From Rhodocyclaceae bacterium (GTDB taxonomy: Bacteria; Pseudomonadota; Gammaproteobacteria; Burkholderiales; Rhodocyclaceae): a stretch of DNA of 64,000 bases. The translations under genes and the position numbers were made by a program. Every line of letters begins with the position of its first letter. Position 1 is the first letter of the stretch. Location: contig JAEUNM010000085.1 in assembly GCA_016791105.1 (NCBI GenBank), positions 143,159 to 207,158 on the forward strand, given 5' to 3'. The notes beneath the pieces are model-generated. The model made no database searches. It worked only from the letters and a program-made list of their open reading frames with translations, and was not told where the DNA came from. Below are positions 26,867-35,947 of the stretch, one piece after another.

Positions 26867-28156
26867 TCAGTCGACGCCAACCATCACGCTGGACATGCCG
26901 TCGAGCTTTATGCGGCGGCGAAACGCGTCACGAACCTGTGCCGCGGTAACCGCCTCGACGCGCGCCGGATAGCGGTCCAGATAGTCCAGCGGTAGTCCGT
27001 AAAAGCCGATCACGGCGACCTGATCGAGCAATTTGCGATTGCTGTCCAGGCGCAGCGCGTATCCGTCGATCAGATTGCGCTTGGCATCGCGCAGTTCCGC
27101 CTCGGTCGGGCCTTGGTCGACGAACTGGTCTATGGTGGCGCGCACCAGATCGAGCGCGGCGACCGCTTGGTCGCGGCGCGTCTGCAGGCCGGCCTGGAAC
27201 GGCCCCTCCTGCGCCAGCGGTTGGAAATAACTGCCCACGCTATAGGCGTAGCCGCGCTTTTCACGCACTTCCTGCATCAGGCGCGACACGAAGCCGCCCC
27301 CGCCCAGTACGTAATTGCCGACGTGCAGTGGAAAAAAGTCCGCATCGCCGCGCTTCAATACCGGCTCCCCCAGACGCACGTGGGCCTGTTGCGCCGGGTG
27401 CGTAATGCGCAGGTTTTGCGGCGCCACCGGCGGCACGGGCGGCACACCGGCGGTAGAACCTTGCGGCGGCAGGTCGCGCATCAGGCGCTCGGCGATGGCT
27501 TCGGCCGTTGGGCGATCGATATTGCCCACCAGCGTGATGGTGGCACGCGCCGCGACCAGGAAATCATGGTGAAAGCGCACCAGGTCGTCGCGCGTAATCG
27601 CCGCGATCGATTCCGGCGTGGCGTGCCAGCCGTAGGGGTGATCGCCATAGATGGCGGCCGCGAAACGCTTTGCTGCGATGGCATCCGGCTTGGTTTCCTG
27701 CTCGCGCAATTGGTCGATCACACGCTGGCGTTCGCGCTCCATCACGGTGGCCGGAAAAGTCGGCGCCGCCAACAGCAGGGCGGTCAGTTCGACCGCCTCG
27801 CCCCGCTCGCGCTCGGAACTGAGCGAACGCATGGAAAAGCTGAATCGATCCGGATCGGCGCTGGCGCCGGGTTGCAGCGCATAGTCGGCGACGCGATCGG
27901 CAATCGCGTTTTCGTCCAGCATACCGGCGCCGCCATCGAGCAGGCGTGCGGTGAAGTTGGCCACCCCCGACTTGGCGGGCGGATCGTAAGCGCGGCCGGC
28001 GGCAAAATCGATCTGCATGTCGAGTATGGGCAGCCCGGGAATCGGCACGAAAAACACCCGCGCACCGCTGGGGGTGCTCCAGGTTTCGATCTTTACGCCG
28101 GCCAGGGCCGGCAAGCTCAGGCAGCACAGAATTGCCCAGACGAAAAATTTACGCAT
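26867..28156 (-). CDS. M16 peptidase-like protein lacking the zinc site (inactive partner)
   Basis: A 429-aa protein with a signal peptide (MRKFFVW..., cleavage after ALAG). It has the pitrilysin fold features of N- and C-terminal halves, and the C-terminal half carries the substrate-binding GYAYSVGSYF segment near 290. In place of HxxEH it reads LLDGGAGMLDE, so the zinc ligands are missing. Such subunits pair with an active M16 protein, as in two-subunit periplasmic or mitochondrial processing peptidases. The active partner lies directly upstream. The start at 28156 is set by the signal peptide. Confidence 0.88.
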   Translation of the reverse strand: MRKFFVWAILCCLSLPALAGVKIETWSTPSGARVFFVPIPGLPILDMQIDFAAGRAYDPPAKSGVANFTARLLDGGAGMLDENAIADRVADYALQPGASADPDRFSFSMRSLSSERERGEAVELTALLLAAPTFPATVMERERQRVIDQLREQETKPDAIAAKRFAAAIYGDHPYGWHATPESIAAITRDDLVRFHHDFLVAARATITLVGNIDRPTAEAIAERLMRDLPPQGSTAGVPPVPPVAPQNLRITHPAQQAHVRLGEPVLKRGDADFFPLHVGNYVLGGGGFVSRLMQEVREKRGYAYSVGSYFQPLAQEGPFQAGLQTRRDQAVAALDLVRATIDQFVDQGPTEAELRDAKRNLIDGYALRLDSNRKLLDQVAVIGFYGLPLDYLDRYPARVEAVTAAQVRDAFRRRIKLDGMSSVMVGVD

Positions 28157-28306
28157 GGCGGCAAGGGCCTCGCAGCAAAAAAAGCAATCGGAAAGGCTGC
28201 GGCCCGGGCATGGGCCGGATCGAGCCTGCTGGCTAGTGGATGGAACGGTGTTCAACATGGCGCGCCGCAGCGGTGGCAGCCCGATCGGGCCGCCGCACGG
28301 CAGGGT

Positions 28307-29716
28307 TCAATGCAACAGGTGGCCCACATTGGCGGCAGGTGCGCGCGGCGCGCCCGACAGGGGCTGCGGATCGAGCCTGGCGACGGTAAGTTGCTCATCG
28401 CCGAAATATTTCGCGGCCACCGCCCGTACTTCGGCCGCCGTGACGGTTTTGAGTTGTTCGGTCATGCGGTCTATGTCGCGCCAACTCAAGCCCACGCCTT
28501 CGACGGCGCCGATTTCTATGGCCTGCGACATCAATGAATCGCGCTTGTACACCTGGCTCGCGACCAGTTGCACCTTGACCCGCTCCAGTTCCTGCTCGCT
28601 CACGCCGCCGCTGGCAACCGACGCAATTTCCGCGCGCAGCGCAGCTTCCAGTTCCTGCGTCGTGTGGCCGGCTGCCGGCGTACCGTCGACGATGAACAAG
28701 GCATCGCCGCGCTCCGTAGCGTCATAGGACACACCCGCCGATTCGGCGATTTTTGTGGCGCGCACCAGGTTTTTGGTGAAGCGCGCCGCATCGCCGCCAT
28801 CCAGCACGGCCGCCAGCACATCCAGCGCGTAAGCCTCGCGGTCACGCTCCACATTGCTCAATTTGGGTACTTTCCATGCCATCGCCAGGTAGGGCAGTTG
28901 CGCCGGCGCCTTCACCTCGACGCGCTGCATGCCGCGCTGCGGCGGCTCCGACGGGGTTTTGACCGCCGCCAGCGGGCGCGCCGGAATTTTGCCGTAGTAC
29001 TGCGCCGCCAGTTTGAACACGCTGGCATGATCGACGTCACCCACCACCACCACGAAGGCATTGTTGGGCACATACCAGCGCTGGTACCAGTCGCGCGCGT
29101 CCTGTGCGGTCATGTGCTCCAGATCGGCCATCCAGCCTATGATGGGACGCCGGTAGGGGCTGCCCTTGAAGGCCGTGGCCAACAGTGCCTCATGCACCAG
29201 GGCGCGCGGCTGGTCTTCCGTGCGCAGCCGGCGCTCTTCCATGACCACCTTGATTTCCTTGGCGAAATCCTGCGGCCGCACGGCCAGGTTGGCCATGCGG
29301 TCGGCTTCCAGCGCCATCATGTCGGTCAGCCTGGCTTTCGGCACCTGCACGTAATAGGCGGTGTAGTCGCGGCTGGTGAAGGCATTGTCGCGTCCCCCCG
29401 CCAGCGCCACGCGCTTTGAATATTCGCCCTCGGCAAGTTTTGCCGTGCCTTTGAACATCATGTGTTCGAGCACGTGCGCAACGCCGGAGGTGCCATCGGT
29501 TTCGTCTATCGATCCGCAGCGGTACCAGACGAAATGCGCCACTGTCGGCGCGCGGTGGTCTTCCAGCACGATGACGCGCAAGCCGTTGCCAAGTTTTGTT
29601 TCAAATGCTTCGGTCGCGGCCGCGCCACCAGCCGCGGCAAGTGCGCAAATAAAGCCAAAAGCTTTTATCAAAGCCGGGAAAAATGGCGCGCGGCGCGCGC
29701 GGGAGCGTCGTTTCAT
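28307..29716 (-). CDS. M16 zinc peptidase (active partner)
   Basis: A 469-aa predicted periplasmic metallopeptidase. It has a basic N-terminus and a hydrophobic signal (residues about 14-36). The inverted zinc motif is HVLEHMMFKGT near residue 80, with the distant glutamate in EIKVVMEERR about 77 residues later. The C-terminal half has the inactive repeat of the fold. It is 150 bp upstream of the zinc-less M16 gene on the same strand, and the two probably form a heterodimer. Its substrate is unknown. It is divergent from ftsY. Confidence 0.93.
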   Translation of the reverse strand: MKRRSRARRAPFFPALIKAFGFICALAAAGGAAATEAFETKLGNGLRVIVLEDHRAPTVAHFVWYRCGSIDETDGTSGVAHVLEHMMFKGTAKLAEGEYSKRVALAGGRDNAFTSRDYTAYYVQVPKARLTDMMALEADRMANLAVRPQDFAKEIKVVMEERRLRTEDQPRALVHEALLATAFKGSPYRRPIIGWMADLEHMTAQDARDWYQRWYVPNNAFVVVVGDVDHASVFKLAAQYYGKIPARPLAAVKTPSEPPQRGMQRVEVKAPAQLPYLAMAWKVPKLSNVERDREAYALDVLAAVLDGGDAARFTKNLVRATKIAESAGVSYDATERGDALFIVDGTPAAGHTTQELEAALRAEIASVASGGVSEQELERVKVQLVASQVYKRDSLMSQAIEIGAVEGVGLSWRDIDRMTEQLKTVTAAEVRAVAAKYFGDEQLTVARLDPQPLSGAPRAPAANVGHLLH

Positions 29717-29943
29717 ATCGGTCTGCTAGAATTTTGGGTTGGTCCGGTCGGTCGCTGCGTGATGAGTGACGTCAGGCGGACATCGGTTTGTCGGGGGTCT
29801 AGTTTTTACCAGTGGCGGGAATCCGGCGCGTGAGTGGGCAATCGGGCGAACAATTTTCGCTCCCTGCGCCAGGCGCGCCGCTCCGGCATCTGCACGAGCG
29901 GCGCCTCCTGTTTGCTGACGGTTGGCCCGTTTAGGACTTCCCT

Positions 29944-31221
29944 ATGTTCAAGTTATTCAAAAAAGGTTCCGGCGGCACACCGCCGGCGGATGACAAATCT
30001 GCCGCCGAAGGCGCCAATCCGCCCGCGGATGCCGGCGCGGCTGCCAAGCCGAGCTGGTCCGAGCGCCTCAAAGCAGGCATTGCACGCGACGCCGCAGCGG
30101 AAGGCGCCGGCTCGCCCCAGCCCGCCCCCGCTGCAGACCAGCAGGCGGATCCCACCGCGCTGGAATCTATCCTGCCCGGGCCGCAGGATCAAGCCCCGGC
30201 TGCGTATGCCCGGCAAAATCCCGCTGCGACCGAACGGCCAGCGGCTGCCCCAGTTGCCGTGGAGCAGCCGGCAAAACGCCCCAGCTGGACCGACCGCCTC
30301 AAGGCCGGTCTGGCCAAAACCCGTGCCAACCTGGGCGGCCAGCTCAATGCCCTGTTCCGCCGCACCAAGGTCGACGAAGATTTGCTGGAAGAGCTGGAAT
30401 CCACGCTCATCCTGGCTGACGTGGGCATGGATGCGACACGGCACGTCATGACGGAATTACGTGGGCGCATACGGCGCGAGCGCATCGAACAGCCCGCCTT
30501 GCTACAAAAGGTGCTGCAGGAATGCCTGCTCGAGGTGATACGCCCGCTGCAGGCGCCGCTGGACCTCGACTCGCACAAGCCCTTCGTGATCATGATCGCG
30601 GGCGTCAATGGCGCCGGCAAAACCACTTCGATAGGCAAGCTCGCCAAGTGGTGCCAGGGGCAGGGCAAAAGCGTGCTGCTGGCGGCAGGCGACACTTTCC
30701 GCGCCGCCGCGCGCGAACAGTTGGAAACCTGGGGCGCGCGCAATAACGTCTCTGTGGTGGCGCAGGAAGGCGGCGATCCGGCCGCCGTCATCTTCGACGC
30801 GGTGCAGGCGGCGCGTGCGCGCGGCATCGACGTGGTGCTGGCCGATACCGCCGGCCGGCTGCCGACCCAACTGCACCTGATGGAAGAAATCGCCAAAGTG
30901 CGCCGCGTGATCCAGAAAGCCGATCCTAGCGGACCGCATGAGGTGCTGCTGGTGCTGGACGCCAATATCGGCCAGAACGCCCTGGCGCAAGTGAAAGCAT
31001 TCGACAGCGCAATCGGCGTTACCGGCCTCATCGTGACCAAACTCGACGGCACGGCCAAGGGCGGCGTGGTGGCGGCCATCGCGCGCCAGCGCCCGGCGCG
31101 CGGCCCGCTGGCGCTGCGCTTTATCGGGGTGGGCGAAGGCATAGACGACTTGCAGCCGTTTTCCGCCGAAGCTTTCGTCGAAGCCATGTTCGAGCCGCAG
31201 CGCGGCGCCGCCGGCAATTGA
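29944..31221 (+). CDS. ftsY: Signal recognition particle receptor FtsY
   Basis: A 425-aa SRP receptor GTPase. An acidic, Ala/Pro-rich A domain (1-110) contains two PSW(S/T)(E/D)RLKAG repeats. The NG domain follows: the helical N part with LLEELESTLILADVG, G1 GVNGAGKTTSIGKLA near 220, GDTFRAAAREQL, DTAGRL, TKLDGTAKGG, and a late GVGEGIDDLQPF. It docks SRP-ribosome complexes at the membrane for co-translational insertion. It heads a row with ftsE and ftsX, as in many proteobacteria, but rpoH is not next in line here. The 227 bp upstream, shared with the M16 gene, hold no clear promoter. Confidence 0.97.
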   Translation: MFKLFKKGSGGTPPADDKSAAEGANPPADAGAAAKPSWSERLKAGIARDAAAEGAGSPQPAPAADQQADPTALESILPGPQDQAPAAYARQNPAATERPAAAPVAVEQPAKRPSWTDRLKAGLAKTRANLGGQLNALFRRTKVDEDLLEELESTLILADVGMDATRHVMTELRGRIRRERIEQPALLQKVLQECLLEVIRPLQAPLDLDSHKPFVIMIAGVNGAGKTTSIGKLAKWCQGQGKSVLLAAGDTFRAAAREQLETWGARNNVSVVAQEGGDPAAVIFDAVQAARARGIDVVLADTAGRLPTQLHLMEEIAKVRRVIQKADPSGPHEVLLVLDANIGQNALAQVKAFDSAIGVTGLIVTKLDGTAKGGVVAAIARQRPARGPLALRFIGVGEGIDDLQPFSAEAFVEAMFEPQRGAAGN

Positions 31222-31293
31222 GGCGGCGTCACATGAATCTGGCTTGCCAGACGATTTTCACGCCCGCCACCGGCGCCCGGCGCCGCGCCTGAC

Positions 31294-31947
31294 ATGATTT
31301 CGTTCGAGCGCGTTTCCAAGCGCTATCTGAGCGGCCGCGCGGCGGTGGAAAACATCAGTTTTCGCGCCACGGCGGGAGATTTCGTGCTGCTGTCGGGGCA
31401 TTCCGGCGCCGGCAAAAGTACCCTGCTGAATCTGTTGGCCGTGATCGAACACCCGACCGAAGGCGCCATCCGCGTCAATGGCGAGGACGTGACGCGGCTG
31501 GCACGCCGCGCCCTGCCCTACTACCGGCGCACGCTGGGGCTCATCCTGCAGGACCAGAAACTGCTGTCCGACCGCAGCGTGTTCGACAATGTGCAATTGC
31601 CGCTCGCCATCGCCGGCCACTCGCGCCAGGACGCGGCACGGCGCGCACAGGCCGCGCTGGAGCGGGTAGGGCTTGCGGCACGCGCCGCCGACATGCCGAT
31701 TACCTTGTCGGGCGGCGAACAACAGCGCGTGGCGATCGCCCGCGCCATCGTCGCCAAGCCGCTGCTGTTGCTGGCCGACGAGCCGACGGCTTCGCTGGAC
31801 CCGGCCTATGCGCGCGATATCGCGGAACTGCTGGCGTCCTTCAACCGCGCCGGCGTCACCGTGCTGGTGACCAGCCACGACACGGCCCTGTTCGAGCCGC
31901 ATTGCACGCGCCGGCTGGTGCTGGACCACGGCCGGTTGATGCAATGA
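31294..31947 (+). CDS. ftsE: Cell division ATP-binding protein FtsE
   Basis: A 217-aa ABC ATPase. Walker A is GHSGAGKST near residue 38, the signature is LSGGEQQRVAIARAI near 138, and Walker B is LLLADEPTASLD. A conserved H-loop lies in VTSHD. With FtsX it forms the complex that activates murein amidases through EnvC-type factors at the septum. The stop overlaps the ftsX start by ATGA, so the two are translationally coupled. Confidence 0.96.
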   Translation: MISFERVSKRYLSGRAAVENISFRATAGDFVLLSGHSGAGKSTLLNLLAVIEHPTEGAIRVNGEDVTRLARRALPYYRRTLGLILQDQKLLSDRSVFDNVQLPLAIAGHSRQDAARRAQAALERVGLAARAADMPITLSGGEQQRVAIARAIVAKPLLLLADEPTASLDPAYARDIAELLASFNRAGVTVLVTSHDTALFEPHCTRRLVLDHGRLMQ

Positions 31948-32834
31948 AATCCTGGCTCGCGCAGCACGGGCAGGCAGCCGCGCGGGCGCTCGGGCGGCTG
32001 GCCAGGGCGCCTTTCGGCACACTGCTCGCCAGCATCGTGGTGGGTGTGGCGGCGGTATTGCCGGCGGGCGGCTGGCTGCTGCTGGACAACATCGAGCGAC
32101 TGGCCGACAAGGCGGCCGTGCTACCGCAAATTTCCGTATTCATGGCCGCCGACGCCAGTGCCGACGACGTGGCGGGGGTGCAGAAAGCCCTGCGCGCCAA
32201 GGTGAGTGGCGTGCAATACGTGCCACGCAAAAGCACGCTGCAGCGCATTCGCGCCCTGGAGGGCATGGGCGAAGTGCTGGACGCCCTGCCGGACAATCCG
32301 TTTCCCGACGCATTCATCGTTACGCCGGAGAGCGATGATGCACAGGCGCTGGAAGCGCTCAAGGCGGCATTTTCGCAACTGCCCAAGGTCGAGCACGTGC
32401 AACTCGATTCGGCCTGGGTAAGGCGCCTCAATGCATTCGTGACCCTGGCGCAAACCGCGCTGTGGCTATTGGCGGGCCTGCTCGGGGTGGCGCTGGTGGC
32501 CGTCACCTTCAATACCATACGACTACAGATTCTGACGCAGCAGGAAGAAGTGCGGGTGAGCCGCTTGCTGGGCGCAACCACCACCTTCATCCGGCGCCCG
32601 TTCTACTGGTTCGGCACCTTGCAGGGGCTGGGCGGTGGGCTGGTGGCGTGGGCATTGTTGTGGCTGTTCGCGCGCGCACTGGCAGCACCGGCGCAGGAAC
32701 TGGCCGGGCTGTACAGCCTGGAATTCGCGCTCCACACCCTGCCGCCGCAAGCCGTACTGTGCCTGCTCGCAAGCACCGCCGCGCTGGGCTGGCTGGGAGC
32801 GGCGGCATCCTTGTGGCGCAATTTGGCAGATTGA
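31944..32834 (+). CDS. ftsX: Cell division protein FtsX
   Basis: A 296-aa membrane partner of FtsE. A first TM lies at about 22-45, then a periplasmic domain (about 60-165) with FMAADASADDVAGVQ, YVPRKSTLQRI and LPDNPFPDAFIV, typical of FtsX. Three more TM segments lie in the C-terminal half, with the cytosolic TQQEEVRVSRLLGAT motif between TM2 and TM3. The ATG at 31944 shares the ATGA overlap with ftsE. The following Crp/Fnr gene begins 72 bp on. Confidence 0.95.
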   Translation: MKSWLAQHGQAAARALGRLARAPFGTLLASIVVGVAAVLPAGGWLLLDNIERLADKAAVLPQISVFMAADASADDVAGVQKALRAKVSGVQYVPRKSTLQRIRALEGMGEVLDALPDNPFPDAFIVTPESDDAQALEALKAAFSQLPKVEHVQLDSAWVRRLNAFVTLAQTALWLLAGLLGVALVAVTFNTIRLQILTQQEEVRVSRLLGATTTFIRRPFYWFGTLQGLGGGLVAWALLWLFARALAAPAQELAGLYSLEFALHTLPPQAVLCLLASTAALGWLGAAASLWRNLAD

Positions 32835-32906
32835 ATGCAGCGCGGCGCACGCCCCTGCGTCGGCGATGTACAGTACAAAATGACCGAACTACCGCGGAGA
32901 CAACAC

Positions 32907-33599
32907 ATGCAGCGCCCCAGGGTGGATGTAAGCGGCTTGTTGTCGCGCTTGCCCCTATTCGCCGAAATCGACCCGTGCCATCTGGCGGCAATTTGCGACC
33001 AAACCACCGAACACAAGCTCGACAAGGGCGAAATGCTGTTCCACAAAGGCGACCCGGCGCGCGGTTTTTACGTAGTGGTGTATGGCCAGATCAAGCTCGC
33101 TTTTCCGTCCTTGCACGGCAACGAAAAAGTCGTCGCGCTGGCGGGCAGCCAGGACAGTTTTGGCGAAGCCGGCATGTTTCTGGAACGCACCTATCCGGTA
33201 TTCGCCGAAGCGCTCACGGAAACCCTGGTGCTGCACATTTCCAAAGGCCCGATACTGGACTTGATCGAGCGCGAACCGATGTTCGCGCGCCGCATGCTGG
33301 CCGGGCTGTCCATGCGCCTGAAACAGCTGATACTGGACGTGGAAGCCTATTCGCTGCAGTCGTCCTCACAACGTCTGATCGGCTATCTGCTGCAACTGGT
33401 GCCGGATCACGAACAAACCAGCGGCCGCGTCGAAATAGACCTGCCCACTACCAAGCACGTCATCGCATCGCGGCTAAATCTGACGCCGGAAACCTTCTCG
33501 CGCATTCTGGCCAATCTGAGCCAGCGCAAACTGATCGAAGTACAGGGCAAGCACATCGTATTGAACGATCTGCAGGCGCTATCGCAGTTTCAGGGCTGA
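32907..33599 (+). CDS. Crp/Fnr family transcriptional regulator
   Basis: A 230-aa protein. An N-terminal cyclic-nucleotide-type beta-barrel (about 20-135; LDKGEMLFHKGDPARGFYVVVYGQIKL) precedes a long dimer helix and a C-terminal HTH (about 165-225; TTKHVIASRLNLTPETFSRILANLSQRKLIEVQGKHIVL). The four-cysteine cluster of FNR is absent. The pattern is closer to the Dnr/NnrR side of the family, a weak judgement. The start at 32907 has GGAG 8 nt upstream, and the frame is open from 32835. Its place behind ftsX is unusual, since rpoH often occupies that position. Confidence 0.9.
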   Translation: MQRPRVDVSGLLSRLPLFAEIDPCHLAAICDQTTEHKLDKGEMLFHKGDPARGFYVVVYGQIKLAFPSLHGNEKVVALAGSQDSFGEAGMFLERTYPVFAEALTETLVLHISKGPILDLIEREPMFARRMLAGLSMRLKQLILDVEAYSLQSSSQRLIGYLLQLVPDHEQTSGRVEIDLPTTKHVIASRLNLTPETFSRILANLSQRKLIEVQGKHIVLNDLQALSQFQG

Positions 33600-33623
33600 G
33601 GCAGAGCAGCCGGCCGCGCATTG

Positions 33624-33833
33624 TCAGGCGGGCTTTTTCCAGGCCGCCGGCCAATCGTCGAAATGATCGATTTCGCGGTCAGCCACGATCAGCGTGTACA
33701 TGGGTTCGGCCGGAAAATCATTGATGCGGACCTGCCAGATTTGCCCATCCACGCTCGCCTCGAACGGGGTAAGCGCGCTCGCTGCGCGCCGCCAGGCCAC
33801 GGCGCGCGCATGGAAATTCTGTAGCTTGCTCAC
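33624..33833 (-). CDS. Small hypothetical protein
   Basis: A 69-aa protein with GTG start, overlapping the stop of the gene upstream by GTGA, so it is translationally coupled to it. It has a compact, globular composition (ASVDGQIWQVRINDFPAEPMYTL as beta strands, then DDWPAAWKK). I do not recognise the family. Tight coupling argues that it is a real gene. Confidence 0.6.
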   Translation of the reverse strand: MSKLQNFHARAVAWRRAASALTPFEASVDGQIWQVRINDFPAEPMYTLIVADREIDHFDDWPAAWKKPA

Positions 33834-34327
33834 TGAGCTGACGCGGGCGTAACGTTGAAGCGGGCATTGTATTCGGCATTGGTGCGGTTCGAACTGCCTA
33901 TGATTTCTTCGTACACCGCAGCGCCCTGCAGGCCTTTTTTGACGTTTTGCGCCACCAGATAGTCGAAGGTGGGACCGTCCGGATTGCCGTATTTTTCCTG
34001 GTCGCGCGCCTGCAGTTGCGCAACTTCCTGCTTGTCCTGCATGTAGGCGCGTGCCTGGATGCGCGCGTGGTGACGAATTTCATAGGCCTGGCGCGCACGC
34101 TGTTCGGGGCTTAGCCCCTGCTCTATCCAGCCGGCGTCAAGTTTCGGGATGACGGCAACCTGGTCGTTGTACCACTGCCGGATTTCCGCATTGGTTTGCG
34201 GTACCGTCTGCACCTGCGCCGGCGCGCAGTCTGTCGCGGGCGTTGCGTCGGCATAAAGCGCCGGGCTGGTGAAAATGGCCAGGACGGCGAGGAAATAAAG
34301 GCGCAGCATTCGACAAATCGACATCAT
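33830..34327 (-). CDS. Hypothetical secreted protein
   Basis: A 165-aa protein with a signal peptide (about 1-25, cleavage near ALYAD). The mature part is mostly helical: AEIRQWYNDQVAVIPKLDAGWIEQGLSPEQRA, RHHARIQARAYM, LQARDQEKYGNPDGPTFDYLV, ending with EEIIGSSNRTNAEYNARF. I know no function. The start at 34327 (first of two ATGs) is preceded by AAGGAAG. The next gene overlaps its stop by 4 nt. Confidence 0.7.
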   Translation of the reverse strand: MMSICRMLRLYFLAVLAIFTSPALYADATPATDCAPAQVQTVPQTNAEIRQWYNDQVAVIPKLDAGWIEQGLSPEQRARQAYEIRHHARIQARAYMQDKQEVAQLQARDQEKYGNPDGPTFDYLVAQNVKKGLQGAAVYEEIIGSSNRTNAEYNARFNVTPASAQ

Positions 34328-34617
34328 CGCGGGCTTCCTTTCGGGTCTGGATTTACTGCGAGCGGCAGCCATTCTTCCACGAAGGTTGTCTAGGCACAAG
34401 GAAGCCGTGGCCGGGAGCCGCGCCCGGATCGCCGTGGCGCCCCCAGCAGTGCAGCGGCTGCGCGGAGGCACGCCGGGCACATGCCGGGCCGCCGCAGCGG
34501 CAGCAAAAGCCGTAACATGGCGAGCCGTGCATGGGCGCCTGCGCCCGGCGCCCTGGGCGGCGGCATGCTGCGTGCTGCCGCATGTACATATTCCGTTCGA
34601 TGAGGTGGCCGCGGGCC

Positions 34618-35007
34618 ATGAATGCGGCTCCGATGCTGGCAGTTTTCTGTGGTGCCGGGCTGGGCGCGCTGCTGCGCTGGTGGTTGGGCATGTTGCTCAA
34701 TTCGGTTTTTCCGACCTTGCCCCTGGGTACCCTGGCGGCCAACCTGATCGGCGGCCTGCTGATCGGGCTGGCGGTGGGGTTTTTCAGCCACAACGGCGGC
34801 CTTGCGCCGGAGTGGCGCCTGTTCGCGGTAACCGGATTTCTGGGCGGGCTGACCACGTTTTCGACCTTTTCGGCCGAAGTGGTGTCCTTGCTCGCGCACG
34901 GGCAGTACCATTGGGCGGTACTGGCCGCCGGCGTGCATCTGTTCGGATCGCTCACCTGCACGGCAGCCGGCTGGGGCGTGGCGAATTGGCTGTTCATCCC
35001 GAAGTGA
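34618..35007 (+). CDS. crcB: Fluoride efflux channel CrcB
   Basis: A 129-aa integral membrane protein with four TM helices, the usual CrcB/Fluc length. Family motifs: GAGLGALLRWWLG near 12, LPLGTLAANLIGGLLIG near 35-50, and the pore motif TGFLGGLTTFSTFSAE near 73-88. It forms dual-topology dimers that export fluoride. The start at 34618 is followed by the normal N-terminus; 34600 is an alternative. No fluoride riboswitch could be recognised upstream. A DUF190 gene follows, a frequent partner. Confidence 0.95.
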   Translation: MNAAPMLAVFCGAGLGALLRWWLGMLLNSVFPTLPLGTLAANLIGGLLIGLAVGFFSHNGGLAPEWRLFAVTGFLGGLTTFSTFSAEVVSLLAHGQYHWAVLAAGVHLFGSLTCTAAGWGVANWLFIPK

Positions 35008-35026
35008 TGCCAATGCGGGAGGCAAC

Positions 35027-35347
35027 ATGCAGGCCGTGTTTCTGAAAATTTACGTGCAGGAAAATCACCGCCACCAGGGCAAGCTGGTGTACGACTGGTT
35101 GCTGCAGGAAGCCAACCGCATGGGCCTCACCGGGGGATCGGCGTTCCGCGCGGTGGCCGGATTTGGCCGCCATCACAAGCTGCACGAAGCGCACTTTTTC
35201 GAGCTGGCAGGGGATTTGCCGGTCGAGGTCGGGTTCGTCGCGCAGGCTGCCGACGCGGATGCTTTTCTGGCTCACATTGCCGCTCAGGGCTTGAATCTGT
35301 TTTACGTGCGGCTGCCCGCCGAGTGCGGCAGCACCGGCACGCCCTGA
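35027..35347 (+). CDS. DUF190 domain protein
   Basis: A 106-aa ferredoxin-like alpha/beta protein. DUF190 pattern: LKIYVQENHRHQGKLVYDWLLQEANRMGLTGGSAFRAVAGFGRH, then [10 protein letters not shown] and a C-terminal strand. The family is often found behind crcB, as here (19 bp after its stop), and resembles PII-like proteins, so a regulatory role in fluoride export is plausible but unproven. It has a good GGGAGG ribosome-binding site. Confidence 0.92.
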   Translation: MQAVFLKIYVQENHRHQGKLVYDWLLQEANRMGLTGGSAFRAVAGFGRHHKLHEAHFFELAGDLPVEVGFVAQAADADAFLAHIAAQGLNLFYVRLPAECGSTGTP

Positions 35348-35535
35348 GCGTCCGCGGCAGCCCACCGCATTCCCCAATTTGCAGCCGGCCGGACCCGGCC
35401 GGCGCACCCGCAGACCCCCAGGGCAAGCCGTAAATCTTGCGCAAACGCACATGCGGCGACGCGAATTTTTCTATGGATTTGCGCCGGATCAAATCGCCCC
35501 TGCCCCAGCCGCGCTAATTTCCGCCTATTGCATCT

Positions 35536-35582
35536 GCGAATGCGTATCATTGCAAACGCAAACGAGATCAATTATCATTTAC
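35536..35582 (+). promoter_or_regulatory. Two candidate Fur boxes upstream of the cupredoxin-FTR1 operon
   Basis: The 19-mers at 35536-35554 (GCGAATGCGTATCATTGCA) and 35564-35582 (GAGATCAATTATCATTTAC) match the 19-bp Fur consensus at 11 and 12 positions by hand count. They lie 28-75 bp before the cupredoxin ATG, where iron-loaded Fur would block transcription. The match is moderate but fits the iron-transport genes downstream. Confidence 0.5.
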
Positions 35583-35609
35583 GAACTCAACCCAAGGACA
35601 GTTTGCATC

Positions 35610-35936
35610 ATGCATATCGCAAAATTCGTCGCCGCCGCGCTCATGCTGGGTCCAGCGCTGGCTTTTTCGGCCGACATGGACGTCAATCTGGTGATCCGCG
35701 ACCATAAATTCGAGCCCGCCGAACTTAAAGTTCCGGCCGGGAAAAAGTTGAAGCTCATCATCGACAACCAGGACGCCACGGCGGAAGAGTTCGAAAGCCA
35801 TGAACTGAACCGCGAAAAGGTGATTCCCGGCAAAACCAAAGGTTCGGTTCTGATCGGGCCGCTCAAGCCGGGCAAATACCCGTTTTACGGTGAGTTTCAC
35901 GAAGCAACGGCAAAAGGCGTCATCGTCGCGGAATGA
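35610..35936 (+). CDS. Periplasmic cupredoxin-domain protein
   Basis: A 108-aa protein with a signal peptide (cleavage after AFSA, about residue 21) and a cupredoxin-like beta-sandwich: RDHKFEPAELKVPAGKKLKLIIDNQD, FESHELNREKVIPGKTKG, LKPGKYPFYGEFHE. Stand-alone EfeO-like cupredoxin proteins of this type sit next to FTR1 permeases and may oxidise or deliver iron. The His residues in ESHE and GEFHE are possible metal ligands. The FTR1 gene starts 11 bp downstream. Confidence 0.85.
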   Translation: MHIAKFVAAALMLGPALAFSADMDVNLVIRDHKFEPAELKVPAGKKLKLIIDNQDATAEEFESHELNREKVIPGKTKGSVLIGPLKPGKYPFYGEFHEATAKGVIVAE

Positions 35937-35947
35937 GGTAACAGGTC

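Noticed and set aside
34500..34617. Fluoride riboswitch before crcB
   Set aside because: The region is GC-rich and can fold, but I could not find the conserved GAUG and pseudoknot segments of the crcB motif.
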